A program made the translations under genes and the position numbers. From the NCBI RefSeq assembly GCF_017562075.2, contig NC_054084.1:23586285-23650284 (forward strand): DNA of 64,000 nucleotides, given 5' to 3'. The notes beneath the pieces were generated by a model, which did not search any database, was not told the DNA's origin, and worked only from the letters and a program-made list of their open reading frames with translations. The DNA comes from Anopheles merus (Eukaryota > Arthropoda > Insecta > Diptera > Culicidae). This document shows positions 24,235 to 37,879 of the stretch, piece by piece. Every line of letters starts with the position of its first letter. The stretch's first letter is position 1.

Positions 24235-27200
24235 CTTTGACTTCCCCGGGTTTTTCGCTCTTTGCTCATGTTCCAAGTGTGCGCGCGTGTGTGTGTGTGC
24301 GTTTCCACCAGGTTCTCCCGGTGGTGTGGTCCCCCTTAATTTTTGCGAAGGATCCGAAGGTCCGGTCCCAGCCGATTTGCAATCATCTTCTCTCCGCTAT
24401 TTCATCCCCTCGCCAACACACCCCCCCCCCCCCACCCCTCTCCAGGTGGGGACAGCGGTGCGGCGGCTGTGGTACGCGGTGCAAGCGAGAAGCAAAAACA
24501 ACGACAAAACATGAAACGAGAGACGATTGCCGTTCTGATGAAATATTCATCTAAAAAAGCAAGCGACGAACCCGCCGGAGGAGCGCGCGGGGGGGGGGGG
24601 GGGGCGCGATGGAAACTTAACGAAACGGCATGCATAGAGAAAGAGAGCAAACGACAGCTCAACGATACGGGGTAGCGCATGGGAAAAGCGCCAGCGGTTT
24701 TGGAGAGTGACTAAAATGCACATTCCCCTCCCACCCCCACCCCCCCCCCTCCCCCGCTGGATAGTGTGTAAGTTTTTGAGAGGATAGCAAATATGTAAAC
24801 CGAAGCGGACCGAGCAAACCCTCTATTGCGGTAACGGGTTGGGGCAGTGTACATACAGACACACACACACACACACACACATGCTTTGCCAAGACAAAGC
24901 GAGACAGGGGATAGACACACACGCGTGCACACATTGGGCCAGCAGCAGCAGCATCGACGGCTGCGGCGACGGCGACGACGAACCCTTTCCTTCGATGCCC
25001 GCGCGTTCCCGTCAGGACAGTGGAAAAACGCGAAACGCGAGTGAATGCAGACGTGCAAAATATCATCGATAACCAGTACTATTAGCGACGATTAAATGGG
25101 AATGTCTTCTCGCTCTCGAGAGACACCGCGAAAGAATTCTTCCTCGGTCGCCCGGTTTGACGGTTTCCTTCCCTACCAGGCGCGCAAGCGAGAGAACGGG
25201 AGAGAGAGAGAGAGAGCGCGAGAGAGATGTGCGGGAGGAGCAGCAGGCGAGGAAGGCCGTACGCTGACAAACTTTCAAATTGGTAGCCGCACATCAATCG
25301 ATTGAATCGGTCCTGGTTTAAGACGATAGTGTGACGTTAACGTTCGCTGATTTTGTCTCCCTTTTGTGGCCCGAAACCCACCGCGCTTGTGGAGTGCTTT
25401 GCGGCGCGAAGGAAAGCATGAGAAGGAGGGGGGGGATGGCGGGTCCACCGTTTTTTTTCTTCCCCTGTCTTTTGTTGCCATTGTCTCACGGGCTCGGTGC
25501 TAAGGGCCATGACAAAGTGCATTTAGCGCAGAAGGCAATGCAATAGAAGCAGAATTAGCCGAAGAGCGCTGGCGCAACCGCGCTGCACATGATTATTTAT
25601 GTTTTTTTTTTTTAAGAAACGGATCAAATTTAATATGCCTTTAGTAAGGAGTAATGGACGAAAATTTAAGAATTTAATCAAAAATGCATACAAATTTTTA
25701 AGTAACATAAATCGGATGTTAAATATCGATTTTCTGCCAAAATATTATAAATTTTAATTATTAGTTTCTTTTAATATTTGCATAAAGCATTCCACACATT
25801 GAATGATTTTTTTTTTTCAATTTACGCACACATTTTGCGTATCGCCTCTGCACTCATAGCGCGGTGAATCATCACTTCACAGCGCAATTGCATCCGCGCT
25901 AAGCGTCCTATTTGTTCCGGTAGCTAATTTCATGGCCACTACCGAAAGACGCCTTGTTCCGAACCGATATGGCCCATTATGCTTCCTTCCTAGCAGCTTC
26001 CATTCAACACCACCACCACCAGCCCAATCCGTGCTCATTGTGATCTGCCCTGAGGAAGAGTGTCGTGGCGGCCCATCATCCGGCTCTTTCTCTTCCTTCT
26101 TCCTTGGCCACCCGCCCAAATAATCATTCACATCGCAGCTACGCGAAGAACGCTTTTTCCCGCCCCCGCCCTTTCCCATAGTCTCTATTATCTTTTCCCT
26201 TCCTTTCCTCTTCCTCCTTGGCACACACACACACACACTTACGTCTCCCAGTCCGATAAGTTTCTAGTGCCAGCAGGAATAAATCACCATTTGCCCAGGA
26301 GCCCAATTTCGAATGGGAGGGGGGGGTTCGTCGCTTAAATCTTTCGTTCTACGCGGACCGCGCGCGACGGCGACGACAAACGCGGTGCAGCCGCTTAAGT
26401 GAGCCGAAATTTCTCTACATTTTATGTCTCCTCTTTCATCGGGTTCGGGCTGCCCACCGTTCGTTGGCCCTAATACCACACGGTTGGGCCTTATCATCGG
26501 TGTGCGGTGTGCTGCAGCAGCAGCAGCAGCAGCAGCAACAGCAACACAGCCACTTCGTACGAAGGCAACATCGCATCCGTCTTATGCTCGCAATGCGGCC
26601 GCGGCTCTCATGCTTTTTTTCTTCTCATCTCATCTCGGCGCTCTCGATTGGCTCGCTCTTTGTTTTTGGTCGCTCTCTCTCTCTCTCGCTGTTGAGCAAG
26701 TTTCTCATTCTACAACTTTGCTCATTCTACTCATCTTACCACTGTGCAGGAGACCTGCGATCGATACGCACGCACACAGGTGTATTGTGGGGCACAGCGT
26801 AGATCTTTCTCCCGTCTTGCGTGCGTTTCTCGTTGATCTTTCCTTTTTTGCTTTAGTGTGGCGCACAAGAAATCCCTCGAGCCCACACGCTCGGCTAGGG
26901 ATTGGGAAACAAACAACGAAGAGGGAGCAACAAAAACAACAACACAAAAAACCCACACACTCTCTCAGCCTCGGCTCAGATCGGCCTGCACTTGCGAGAA
27001 GAGAGCAGCAGCAGCAGCAAAAAAAAAAAGGTTCCCGTCTCGATCGTACGTAGATTTCAAAGGTCTTCCCTCTGTATGGGTGTGCGAGCGCACACACACA
27101 CACATACACACACACGGTTTCCCGTACCCAGATTACCACCGGACGCAGCAACAGCAAAATCCCCCTCTAGCCACCATCGGTCACCCTCTGGTCTGCCCTT

Positions 27201-29257
27201 TTGCCCTTGTTGCTTGAGTCGTGTGTGTGTGTGTGTTTTTTTTCCTTCGCCTCTACCCGATCGCAACAAAAAAACGGTGGCCCACGGACGGACGAACGAG
27301 TTCAAGAGAAAAGCGCCAGGGCAGCACGGTGCGGGAGGAAGCGAGACAGCACACACACACACACATGCGCGCGCGAGCGCACACACAGCAACTCCGAAAG
27401 ACGCCCCGTGAGAGCTGTCCGGCTGCCAAGGCGCTGCGCGCTGGCGCTGCCTGGGCCTGCCCGCCGCCACTTGGGAGGAGGATGCTCACTGGGGCTTTCG
27501 GCCCAGGCCAAACTATTCACACCCCTATCTCGCCCAAGAACCGGCCGCGCTCGCTCAGTGCGGTGCGCGCTTCGCCCGAGCGTATGCTTTTATGTTTCTC
27601 CACTTTTTAGGTTCTTTAGTCTTTTAACTATATCGTTGGAGCGTTGACGCGTGTAAGATTCGTCGCGATTTCGGCGTGATTTTCTGTTTCTGCTTGTTTT
27701 CACGGGCGGAGTGAGAGGTGGTGGGAGTGAGAGGGCTTTCAGTGGGAGAGTGTGTTCGGTTTTTCCTGCCACGGGTTTTCACGGGAACTCCCGTCGGGCC
27801 GGGACTGTTTGGTGAATCGATCGATCGCGGTGCGCGTTGTTTGTGTGGAAAAATCGTGTCCTCTCCGCGCTTTCCTTTCCCCACAGCCGTGTGCGCCGTG
27901 CCGTTCGATTGTTACGGTACATTTACGGGAGGGTTTGGAAGTGTCAGTGCAGCAAAGGGAGCTTTTCATTTTTCTTGGTTTTGGCTATCGTTGTTGTTGT
28001 TGTTGCGAGAGTGGTTATGATGATGATCGTGATGAGTAACCAGTTCGGCCAGTGATATCCGGATGGGGTGGACGCTCCCTCCAGTGTCCGTTGTTTTTCC
28101 AGACAGTGAGACAAACTTTCGTTGCGAGTGTAATTGTGTCTTTTGACCCGCCCGTTGCGTCTTGATGTGATTGCGTTTTTGGTTGTTTATAGTAGCAAAA
28201 TCATAACAATTGTGAGTGCGTGTTGTTGTTGTTGTTGTTGTTGCGGTTGCTGTGGATGATCATGATGTGATGCACTCAAACAGTGGGCATTGGTTTGCAG
28301 CACCATCGCTTTCTCTGTCATTCTTTCGTGAACTCAATGCAACGGGTTTTGAAGAGAAAAAGGGATGAGTGGAAAGAGTTATTTGGGGTGACATTTTATG
28401 AATTAATTCCAGCTCAAAGCCAAACAGCATCAACTGTTTGAAGGCTCTATTCCTTTACTTTTTAAACTCCAGTTGTTCGGCGACAAAAAGAAGACAATTT
28501 GCTGTTTCCATTTTTACACAAATTGAAGCGTACGATCGTACTGCAAATGAGGAAAAGCACACACACACACACAAAAGATATTGCAATAATAATCTCTTTG
28601 AGACGGCGTCTTTGAGCATAAGTTTTTGAACTTGGCCGTGTCCGTTTAAAGGCAGAAAAAAAAGGCTAATGTATGCACGGGCACGGGGCAGCCTCAGCCC
28701 TTGCGCAGTGTGGTGCAGGCAAAACCGCACCCCGCACGATCGATGCATATCGACAATGTTGAAAAGAGGAAAAAAAACACACAAAAAGGTGTACAAAGAG
28801 AAGCAAATAAAATAAGAAAACCAAAAAAAAACAAAAAGACACACCAAACGAGTACCACCGCAGCATACTTTATAAACACGGCGACGGCCAGCGACGTATT
28901 GATGTGTGGTGCAGTGTGTGTGTCTCTTTCTCCGTACTTAGTTTTGCTTGCCCTACCGTTCGCGTACACACCGCATACGCATGCGTGTGTCTCGCTCTGG
29001 CCCTTCGGTGCGCCTGTGCCATGATGTACAACACTTATGCAAAGCAGTTAATGCTTGCAAATAAATAAAAAAAAACGGCAGCACAGAGGGACGGGAAGCA
29101 CCCAGTGTGTGTGTGTGTACACGGCGACAACGGCCGCGGACAACGCAGCGAACGAGGAGAAGAATTCAATAAAATTAAAGTGACCATCTGCATGGAAATA
29201 AAATTTCCTACACTCACCAACCCACCTGCAAGTATATACATACATACATACAAGTGG

Positions 29258-29260
<3 letters not shown>

Positions 29261-29293
<33 letters not shown>
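29261..29293. repeat. (AC)n microsatellite
   Basis: An uninterrupted AC run preceded by TACA units, upstream of lowfat. Confidence 0.95.
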
Positions 29294-29295
<2 letters not shown>

Positions 29296-31364
29296 AAGAC
29301 AACCACATCAAGCCTGCAGTGCGACAAAACCGCAGCAACGAGCAGCAAAAAAAGCAATCGCAGCAGCAGCAGCATCAACAGCAGCATATACGACGATCGC
29401 GAATCGCACGCCCACATGCACAACCGACACAACAGGCCACCGGTACACGATGGAGCGAATGGGAGATGGGGAAGGGCTGGCGTTGGACCCTGTTGCGGAG
29501 AACCCGTCATCGAGGAGTATCGCCGTTTTCGCGAAATCTCCCGAAGAGAGCAGTGTGTGCTCGCGGTGGAAGCTGCCAACCAAGGGGTCGGTGTTTGTTG
29601 CTGATTCACATTTTAACCGTTCCATTTTTACGGCCTCTTTCGCGAAGGCTCGCACAAGACGCCGTTAACGGCAGCACCAGCAGCAGCAGCAACATGGGCC
29701 AGCCAGGGCCTGGTCCAAGCAGTTGGGCCGTATAAAGAAGAAAAATGGCGAAAGAAAAATAGTTCAATGTGACAGATGGAAAGAGAGAGAGAGCGAGAGA
29801 GATCGAGGGAGAGCGAAAGAGCAAGAGAGCAAGAGAGCCAAAGCAAGGAGAGCCAAGACGACGAACCGGGCCTGTAGATGGCCTGCAAAACCTTTTGCAA
29901 ACACCATGGCGCTGCTGGGCCCGCTTGGTGCGGTGCGAAAGAAAGCGAATGAACTGCCTTCTTCCTACCCGCGGCCACCACCGCCGCCGCTCCCGGTACC
30001 CCTCACTGGTGCGCTGGTGAAAGAATGAACCTGAACGAGAAAATATGAAAGCAGCAAAAGACGACGACCACGACGACCACAACGACGACGACAGCATACA
30101 GCTACACAGTCGCGAACGCGGCCGCCGGAGTGAAGATTTCTTGCTGTTGCGAATTTAATTTATGTAAATACGCGTCGATATTTATATATAATTCAATTAG
30201 TAGTCGGCCGCGGATCGGACTGACCGTGCTGACCTGAAGTGCAACGGTTCTGCTACATTGAAGCGCTGTTTCTGTGTCGGGGCTTCAAAAACACGATTCA
30301 ATTGCAGATCTGTTTTCTCTGCCGCTTGCGTACCCCTGCTTGAACACCCCGTAAAAGTGGCAGAAACGACGAATGTTGCTCGCCCGGGTTCGTCGCTTTA
30401 CGTCGGCGCGTTGAAGTCCTTTGTTTATTGCGCGCGCGCAAGAGCGGATGAACCATGTGCTCGCGCACGCCCTAACAGCCTGTGGGAAATAACGCCATAA
30501 CACGCCGGTTCGGTTGGGGATGCTGCGGTCGTGTCTCGTTAATTCCGTCAGATCGAAAATCAAAACCGTACCACGGCTGCCTAACCTCAATAACTCATCC
30601 CTCTCCCAAAAAAAACAAAAACAAAAAAAACGAAAAAAAAAAACAACGACAACCAAAATCGGACGAGGCATCCAGGGCGCGCGCTGCGCGATAAAACCGA
30701 TTGATCAACTTCTGTCGCACACTAAAAACACATCGCTTGATTAAACAATAATAATTACCTCTAATGTTTTTATTTCCTCGCCGTTCTGTTTGTCGTCCCG
30801 GGGGTTTTCGGGCGGAAAGGAGAGGAGGGGGGGGGGGGTTTGCCTACTATTTCCTTTCTCTTTTCTTTTCTCTTCTTCTTCGCCTTTCTCTTCGCCTTCC
30901 TTCCCCGGTCGGTGGGGCCTCGGGGCTGATCGTCTGCTTTTGCTTTCCATGTACCGTTTTCGTGGACGTACTGACTTCATCAGAATTTGTTACGACTTTA
31001 AAGGAAATTAATATTCATCGCTCTCCGTCTCTGTTTCGCGCCGCTGTTTCTTTTCGGGGTTGCCTGCTGCTGCTGCTGCTGCTGTTGGCCCGTCGTTTCG
31101 TACGGGTTTGGAGCGGTTGCTCGCCGTGATCGTGCAAGGCGGAGGCAGCAGCAGCAGCAGTAGTTCGACGTCCGGTTGATCCCACCGAACAACAGAACCA
31201 CCGAACCGAGGGAGAGCAAATAAAACAGGGAAAGCAATAAAATATTCCGTCTTGATTGAACTGCTTTTATCTGTGCATTTCAGCTACGATTCGTACAGCG
31301 CTTTGTTTTCTGGAAGCGGGCTGGCCTGGGATCGCTTTTAATTCATCTCCCAGCCTTTCCTTAC

Positions 31365-31396
<32 letters not shown>

Positions 31397-32501
31397 AACC
31401 GACACTCGGGTACCACACAGCACCCGTCCGTTTCCACAAATTCCAGTAAATAATCTTACCAACCATTTGGTCGGAAAACTGTAACACAAAGGACACAGGA
31501 AAGCACAGCTCCTCAGCGCCGGCACCGATATGGGAGATGTTGTATTTTTATGACGCACCTGATTGAACCAAGTGCACAATGACTAGGTTTGATTTCCTTT
31601 TGGGCGCTTAAAATGGCTGCCGGTGAAGAAGGTGGTGATGAAGACGATGGCTCTGCGGGAAGGGGGCAAAAAATAACAACAACAACAATGTAATAATGCT
31701 TAAAGTAAACACCGGAAGCGACCATCCGTGTAAAGCGATTGGCCACTCCACTCTACGGGTAGGATAATTAGGGGATGGCCACTCAAGAGTGCCAAGCCGA
31801 TAATGCTTCTTTTCCTTTTGCACGGGGGGGGGGGGGGGGACAAAAACACTCAGCATGCTTTTACAACAACTGCCCGAGCACGAGTGATTCTTTCTGGCCG
31901 GGGGAAAGAAGCCCCTAACAGCCATATCTTTCCCTAGAATAGCAAACGGCTTTGGCGGTGAATGATCGTTAACTCAGCAAAGGCTTTGCTCGATTATCCC
32001 ATCATCCCAAGGGCAAAGGAGGATGTTTAACAGTTTCCTACAATTTACAGTGACACGAGTTATCCTTTGCTGCAAGTTATCCTATTCCAATGATAACGTT
32101 TCAACAGTGGTGAGGGTTGTGTATGAAAATAACAAGCAGAGGAAAGCAACAAACACAAAACCCGGTAACACCAAACCCCATTTTCTAGCGAGTTGTTGTG
32201 TGATGTTGAGCCCGGAAGAGGTTCATCTTCTGAATGAACACCTAACAGCAACATTCAGAAACGTGCGTGCGTACGATAGAAACCACCGGTGTACGGTTGT
32301 GTCAGTGTAACGGGGTCTTCGCTACCAGCTGCTACTGGTGTGGTAGGGGTTTATTACAAGGGACAGAAGCAGCAGCACGGCCAAGGTGTGCAGCACGCGC
32401 AACGATACACTCTTTCGTGCCTGACCCGCTGCGACGAACTCACCGCACCGCAAAAGGTTCTGCCTGTAAACAGTAAACTATTCCGCAAACCCACTGCCAA
32501 G

Positions 32502-34549
32502 ATGATGGTCTACCCGGAAGAACCGATCTGGTCCATTCCACACATTCCGGCACTGTACGATGATGGCGATTACGGTGGTAAGACGCGATCGATGAGTCTG
32601 TCTGCTCGATCAACTAACGATCGAACGAACTATTTTGTTGAAATATCTCTTTTAAAATATCAAACTGAAGCATTCAAAGCGTTGCTAATTATTCATTCCC
32701 TTTCCTCTTCTGCTTCCAGTGAACGTCGTCGAAGCACTGCAAGAGTTCTGGCAAATGAAGGCAGCGCGCGGAGCGGACCTGAAGAATGGCGCACTAGTGA
32801 TATACGAATCGATTCCGTCCACCAGCCAACCGTACGTGTGCTACGTGACCCTGCCCGGTGGAAGCTGTTTTGGGAGTTTTCAGGTACTTTGACTGCTCAA
32901 GTCAGCTTCACTTCCTTTACAACAACAAAAAAGTGCATTACTAGAATCTAGTGATGTGCTATTTGGAGCGCACTCATGACTACGATCCGACTCCGGCTAT
33001 GATTAGCCCGATCCCAACACCGGCAAAATGGGAACCACTAGTCTCGCCACGAGTCAGAGTCGTCCGGAGACGTCCGGGTCGGGAGTCGTCCGGAGTCGCC
33101 CGGTGTTGGAGTTATCTGGAGTAGCCCGGAGTCGGAATAGTTCGGAGTCGCTCGAATTCGGAATTGTCTGGAGTCGTCCAGAGCCGGAGTCATTTGGAGT
33201 CATCTGGAGTCGTCCGGAGTTGTAGTCGTCCGAATCGAAGTCGTCCGGAATGGTCCGGAGATGCCCGGAGTCGTCCAGAGTCGGAGTCATTTGGAGTCAT
33301 ATGGAGTCCCCCGGAGTTGTCCGGAGTCGCCCTGTCTCAGAGTCGCCCGGAATTGTAGTCGTCCGGAGTTGTAGTCATCCGGAATCGTCAGGATTCACCG
33401 GGGTTGGAGTTGTCCGGAGTCGGCCGGATTCGTCCATAGTCGATCAAAGTCGATCCCGACCGCGACTTGAGTCAATTGGAGCCATTCGGTGCATTGTGCT
33501 TGTTATCATGAATTTCATTTCGTTGTCTTTGTTTTTTGGTTTTTCACTTTGCGCGTGTACTTCGTACACAGATCTTTGTTTTGAAGGAAGACACCGGCCC
33601 GGATTTCGGACGACTTCGGGTGACTCCGGACGACTCCTAACGACTCCGAACACCTTTGAACGACTCCGAACACCTCTGAACGGCTCCGAATGACTACGAA
33701 CGACTCCGAACTCCGAGTAACTCCGGGCGACTCCGGACGACTCCGGACGATTCCGGATAATGCAGGGCGGACCTACCTTCCGGTGTCGGTTACGGAATCT
33801 ACTCCGAATTTTTACCTTTACCTCCGAATTTTTACCCATCACTACTACAATCCTTTCTATGTTTCACTCGGTTCCCCACATTGTTACAGAACTGCCCCAC
33901 GAAAGCAGAAGCACGGCGAAGCTCCGCGAAGATAGCTTTAATGAATTCCGTATTCAACGAACACCCGTCCCGGCGCATCAGCGATGATTTCATCGAGAAG
34001 GCGGTCACCGAGGCGCGTGCCTCGTTCAAGGGCGATCAGAACCAGGAGGACGACGGGCCCGACACCGGCATCGGAGCGTTCAGGTAAGGCCATTGCAAGA
34101 GCGATCGTTCAGCGGATGTTTACAAAGGAAACGTTTTATTCTTCCCCCTCCCCCCCCCCCCTCCCCCTACCGCGCTATGCAGATTCATGCTGGAAACCAA
34201 CAAAGGCCGCACCATGCTCGAGTTCCAGGAGCTGATGACCGTGTTCCAGCTGCTGCACTGGAACGGTTCGCTGAAGGCGATGCGCGAACGGCAGTGCTCG
34301 CGGCAGGAGGTGGTCGCCCACTACTCGAACCGATCGCTGGACGACGAGATGCGCCAGCAGATGGCGCTCGACTGGATCGAGCGGGAGCACGAAAACCCCG
34401 GCCTGCTCAGCCGGGAGCTGGCTATAGCCGAGAGAGAACTAGAGACTGCCCGTCTGGCGGGCCGGGAGCTGCGGTTCCCCAAGGAGAAGAAGGACATCCT
34501 GCAGATGGCGCACAACCAGCTGACCGGGGGCAGCAACATCAACAGCTGA
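32502..34549 (+). CDS. lft: Lowfat / LIX1 family protein
   Basis: Exons are 32502-32577, 32720-32883, 33890-34083 and 34183-34549, with GT-AG junctions and phases 1,0,2, giving 266 residues from the Met at 32502. Conserved LIX1 blocks are VNVVEALQEFWQMKAARGAD, YVCYVTLPGGSCFGSFQ, NCPTKAEARRSSAKIALMNS, FNEHPSRRISDDFIEKAV, FMLETNKGRTMLEFQELM, FQLLHWNGSLKAMRERQCSR and LRFPKEKKDIL. Drosophila lowfat binds the intracellular domains of the cadherins Fat and Dachsous and adjusts their levels in planar polarity and growth control; this is carried over by homology. The start is uncertain: the reading frame stays open for about 200 bases upstream of 32502, so the true protein may be longer or begin in an upstream exon. 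Intron 2 (32884-33889) is almost filled by a satellite-bodied transposon. The gene is convergent with the cytochrome b561 gene. Confidence 0.92.
32949..33844. mobile_element. hAT-like element with GGAGTCGTCC satellite body in lowfat intron 2
   Basis: The left end TAGTGATGTGCTATTTGGAG and right end (inverted) TAGTGATGGGTAAAAATTCG are flanked by CTAGAATC (32941-32948) and CTACAATC (33845-33852), a 7 of 8 match consistent with an 8-bp target duplication. The left part carries the same subterminal block (GGCAAAATGGGAACCAC) as the element at 1517-1886. Most of the body is GGAGTCGTCC/GGACGACTCC satellite that switches strand in the middle, around 33.5 kb. The element takes up 896 of the 1006 bases of the intron. 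Confidence 0.8.
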
Positions 34550-35286
34550 ACCAGTCGCCTGCTGCCATTTTTGTTTCTTCTCCCCCTCCGATCCCGCTTT
34601 CACCCCACTTCAACATCCCGCGGTGGCCGCGGACGCATCTAACGCAAGCAAGCTAATTTTAACTTACATATTATTATTATTTTTTGTTAGGCATTGTTTT
34701 TTTTTATATGAATCCGATTAACGGCAACACATTGCACACATACATGGCCGATGACGACGCCGACAGTAGTGGGTAGTTGACAGGCACGGCGTTACGGAAA
34801 TGGAAAAGCATGTAGTAGATCTCTGCTACCTGAACGATTTTGTTTTAGCTGCTTTCGATTACATTCGATTTTATAGCAAACGCTGTGTGCTAAGCACGAC
34901 TCCACTATCATCATCACATCGATCATCAGATTGTTAGGCGTTAAAATATCGATCGATGTCGTATGGCAAGTAACAAAAGTAAAACAAACAGAGAAAAAAA
35001 AACGTATTGCTAGATGCAACGGTTCACCTACAATGCTTGGCTACATTCAAGAGCTATCTTGCGCGAGAAAGCAACGTTTACATTACTACCCAAGTAAACT
35101 TAGTTTCTTCCCTCCTCTTTTCGGGATCTAGAGATTTATTCTTCGAACAGAAATCACTTTCTCCCACGATCGTTTATTAGCAATCGACGAAGCTTCCAAA
35201 TACGGTTTCGGCTATTCAAACTGACGAACATTTCAACTAACGATTGCATTATTCTCTGACCACTTGTACATAAAAAGCGAGGTAGA

Positions 35287-35291
35287 AAGAG

Positions 35292-35330
<39 letters not shown>

Positions 35331-35333
35331 GAG
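35287..35333. repeat. (GA)n microsatellite
   Basis: A near-perfect GA tract in the lowfat 3' region. Confidence 0.95.
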
Positions 35334-35781
35334 CACTATCATATAGAGTCAGTACGAACAACTAAACCGCGTATCGAAAAATGCGTTCACTGTGGTCTGT
35401 GGTAAGGGTAACGAACGTGCGCAAGAGCAAGAACAAAGCATCGAACGTTCAAACGTTTTTTTAACTTTACGTTCAAACATTCTTAACCCACTCTTAACGT
35501 CTCCCCCTAAGGGCTGTTGAAAATGCTACAGTTTTTCAGTAAAATGGTTTAATTTTATTGTTCTTTTCACCTTCCGCATGCTCACCACCACTCTCCCTCC
35601 ACCCTTTAAAGCATTGTGTTGATTGCGTTTAATTCAGATGCCTGTTGACAGAGTAATAAAACAGCAACAAAAAATGTGATTTTTAATTTCGACAAGATTA
35701 GGTAATATGCAAAAGCAAAACAAAAAAAAAGCAAAATTTATTATTATTTTTTCGTCGTGAACGCTATTTATTTAAAAAGAA

Positions 35782-35784
<3 letters not shown>

Positions 35785-35833
<49 letters not shown>
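35785..35833. repeat. (GA)n microsatellite
   Basis: A second near-perfect GA tract about 450 bases after the first, on the same strand, in the presumed lowfat 3' UTR. Confidence 0.95.
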
Positions 35834-36857
35834 TAAAAACAAGGAGGCAACAAAAAAAGCTTAACAAAAAAAGAAGAAGTAGAAGAAGTAGAAAGGCAAA
35901 AAACGGTGTTTTATTTACAATCGACAATCGTTGACTAGGCTAGGTAATGGAAATTTTATTATTATTTTTTTGCAACACGTGAAGCAACAACGCGAACTGC
36001 AACAAAACAAAAACTTTCGGCCAAATTTTAATCTTAATTGAAATTTATAACAAACAAAAAACAAAAGTTACGTGTTATAAAGAAAATACAAAATGAAACA
36101 TGTAGAGGAAATGAGAAAGAGAGAAAGAGAGAAAGAAGGAGATAAAAGGAAGAAAAGTATGTGCGAGAAAGAGAAAAGAGAGAGAGAGAGAAAAGTATAA
36201 ATTAAAGAAAAATTCTAATAAACAAATCTAAACGAAGAAATTGTGATTCTTATGTTTAACTAAATTTACGATAATGTACGATTACGAAAAGCGGCAACAA
36301 ATCATACAACAGAAAAAAGAAGGGAAAAAAAGAAATCAAAACAAAAAAAAGCAACAAAACAAGCACAACAACGATTTTAAGTCGATTACCAGCCACAAAC
36401 CGTCGTTTGTTTCTAGTTTTACGATTTGCTTCGTAGCAAAATTAACTCAAAACCACAACCCCAGTGGAAAAACAATCATTTCTGTCCCGTAATCCATAAC
36501 TAATGCTTGCAGCCTTAATAGAATATTTTGTTTTTAGTAATTATGAAGTATCATCATTTTGTTTTCACCTATCCACCCCCGGGGGATTGCCAGGATCAGA
36601 TCAGTAGGACACGAAATAGGAGAGAGAGAGAGAGGAGTGTTTTTTTTCTTTTCTTTTTAAATCAAATCACGCTAGCGCGCGCTGCTAATGACACAACGAA
36701 TAACAACAACACACGTCTCCGTTACGTATTTTGTAATGAAAAGCAAATAATACGCATTGTACAACACAGCACCGAGCGAGCGAATTGTGGCGCGTGATAC
36801 AAATAAATGAATTTTAACAATATACATACATACATTACACACTTTTCATTTCAATCT

Positions 36858-37811
36858 TCAAGATTGACGCAGATTTCGGCACTGATTGGTCATCGTTTTG
36901 CACACCCCGATTAGGGTAAGGGCGGTCGTAATGGTGGTGAACGCGATCAGCATCTGCTTGTGCTGCACCGATAGCATCCGCGGTGAGTACTCGAGCGCGA
37001 GCGATGTCATACCTGCTCGGGGGGGGGGGGGGGGTGAAAACGGGATTATTGCAAAAAGGGTTGTTGTTGTTGTTGTTGCTGTGGCGCGTTCAGTCAATCG
37101 AAACGTGCGCGCGATCCACACACTTCCACACTCACCGATAACGAAGGCGACAATGCCGGTCAGGTAGTGGCACATCTTCACGTACACTGGCTTGATGAGG
37201 TGCTTAATCTTGACGGTGTACATCGCTGCGATGCCGTTCAGTATGGACAGTGCGATAAAGATGAGTGAAACCAAACCTAAAAAAACAAACGTAATGCCAG
37301 TGACATCGTGGACAGTAGGAGGAGTATTAAAATGCATTTCCATTTACCCGTTATGGCATGATCCGACCGGAAGTGGCTCCGTCCGGCATCCTCCTTCAGA
37401 TAGATCTCAATAACGATCCCGACAAGGATTGCAACACAGCCGATCGCCTGCAAAGCCCAGTGCAGGTGGCGCTTGGTTGCAATCGAGTACCGATTCGTCC
37501 ACGAGTTGGCCGGGTAGAGCGTAAGCAGTGACTGTGCCATGAAAAATTGGTACTGCGGTAAAAGAAATCGGGGAAAAGCTTGTAAGTAACGTTCCTGATG
37601 TTTACTACCCCCGTTTTAATCATATACTTACACCGACAGAGCAGAGGAAAATGTGCCAGGTAAACAGCTTGCCAAAGCCTCTCGTGTACGAGTAGTAGGA
37701 CAGATAAAACGTCACATATCCAATCAGCATGTGGTTGATGGTGTTAAAGCATGTCTCCAGATGGTAGACGATCTTTTCCCTGCGCTCTGCCCGCGCATCG
37801 ATCGGTTCCAT
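36858..37811 (-). CDS. Cytochrome b561 domain protein, CYB561D2 type
   Basis: Exons are 37811-37632, 37552-37348, 37276-37136 and 37012-36858 (GT-AG, phases 0,1,1), giving 226 residues. The six hydrophobic segments expected of the family are present. Four conserved histidines fit the two-haem set: FTWHIF, KRHLHWAL, RSDHAITG and KMCHYLTG. CYB561D2-type proteins lack the large extra domains of other b561 proteins and move electrons across intracellular membranes, probably from ascorbate; the exact membrane and acceptor are unknown here. The length suits the family (about 220 residues). An in-frame ATG lies further upstream at 37880, but a TATA-like box and initiator at 37918-37880 favour the start at 37811. 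The gene is convergent with lowfat. Confidence 0.9.
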
Positions 37812-37879
37812 GTTGTGTTGTTGTTGCGCCGACGGATTGTGGTCCGCACTCGTGGTCCCGCACAAAACGGCAATAGGCA

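Larger units (their letters stand above)
20462..32501. other. Long non-coding stretch upstream of lowfat
   Basis: No exon could be matched to a known family on either strand. From 20.5 to 23 kb it is AT-rich with repeat fragments (21.6-21.9 kb, 22313-22440). From 23 to 31 kb it is GC-rich and crowded with (CT)n, (CA)n, (CAG)n and G/C runs, typical of a promoter and 5' UTR region of a developmental gene. Many open frames there are low-complexity and lie on all strands. The 5' exons and promoter of lowfat probably lie in this interval, but I could not place them. Confidence 0.55.
34550..36857. other. Lowfat 3' UTR / convergent intergenic region
   Basis: AT-rich and A-rich with (GA)n at 35287-35333 and 35785-35833. 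Several AATAAA motifs occur (for example 35655-35660), so the lowfat transcript end cannot be fixed. No coding sequence was seen. Confidence 0.6.

Noticed and set aside
23037..31240. Many open frames of 100-200 codons such as 26424-27053, 27201-27647, 29105-29668
   Set aside because: They overlap one another on both strands, are dominated by simple-sequence translation (Thr-His, Cys-Val, Ser-Leu), and show no family match.
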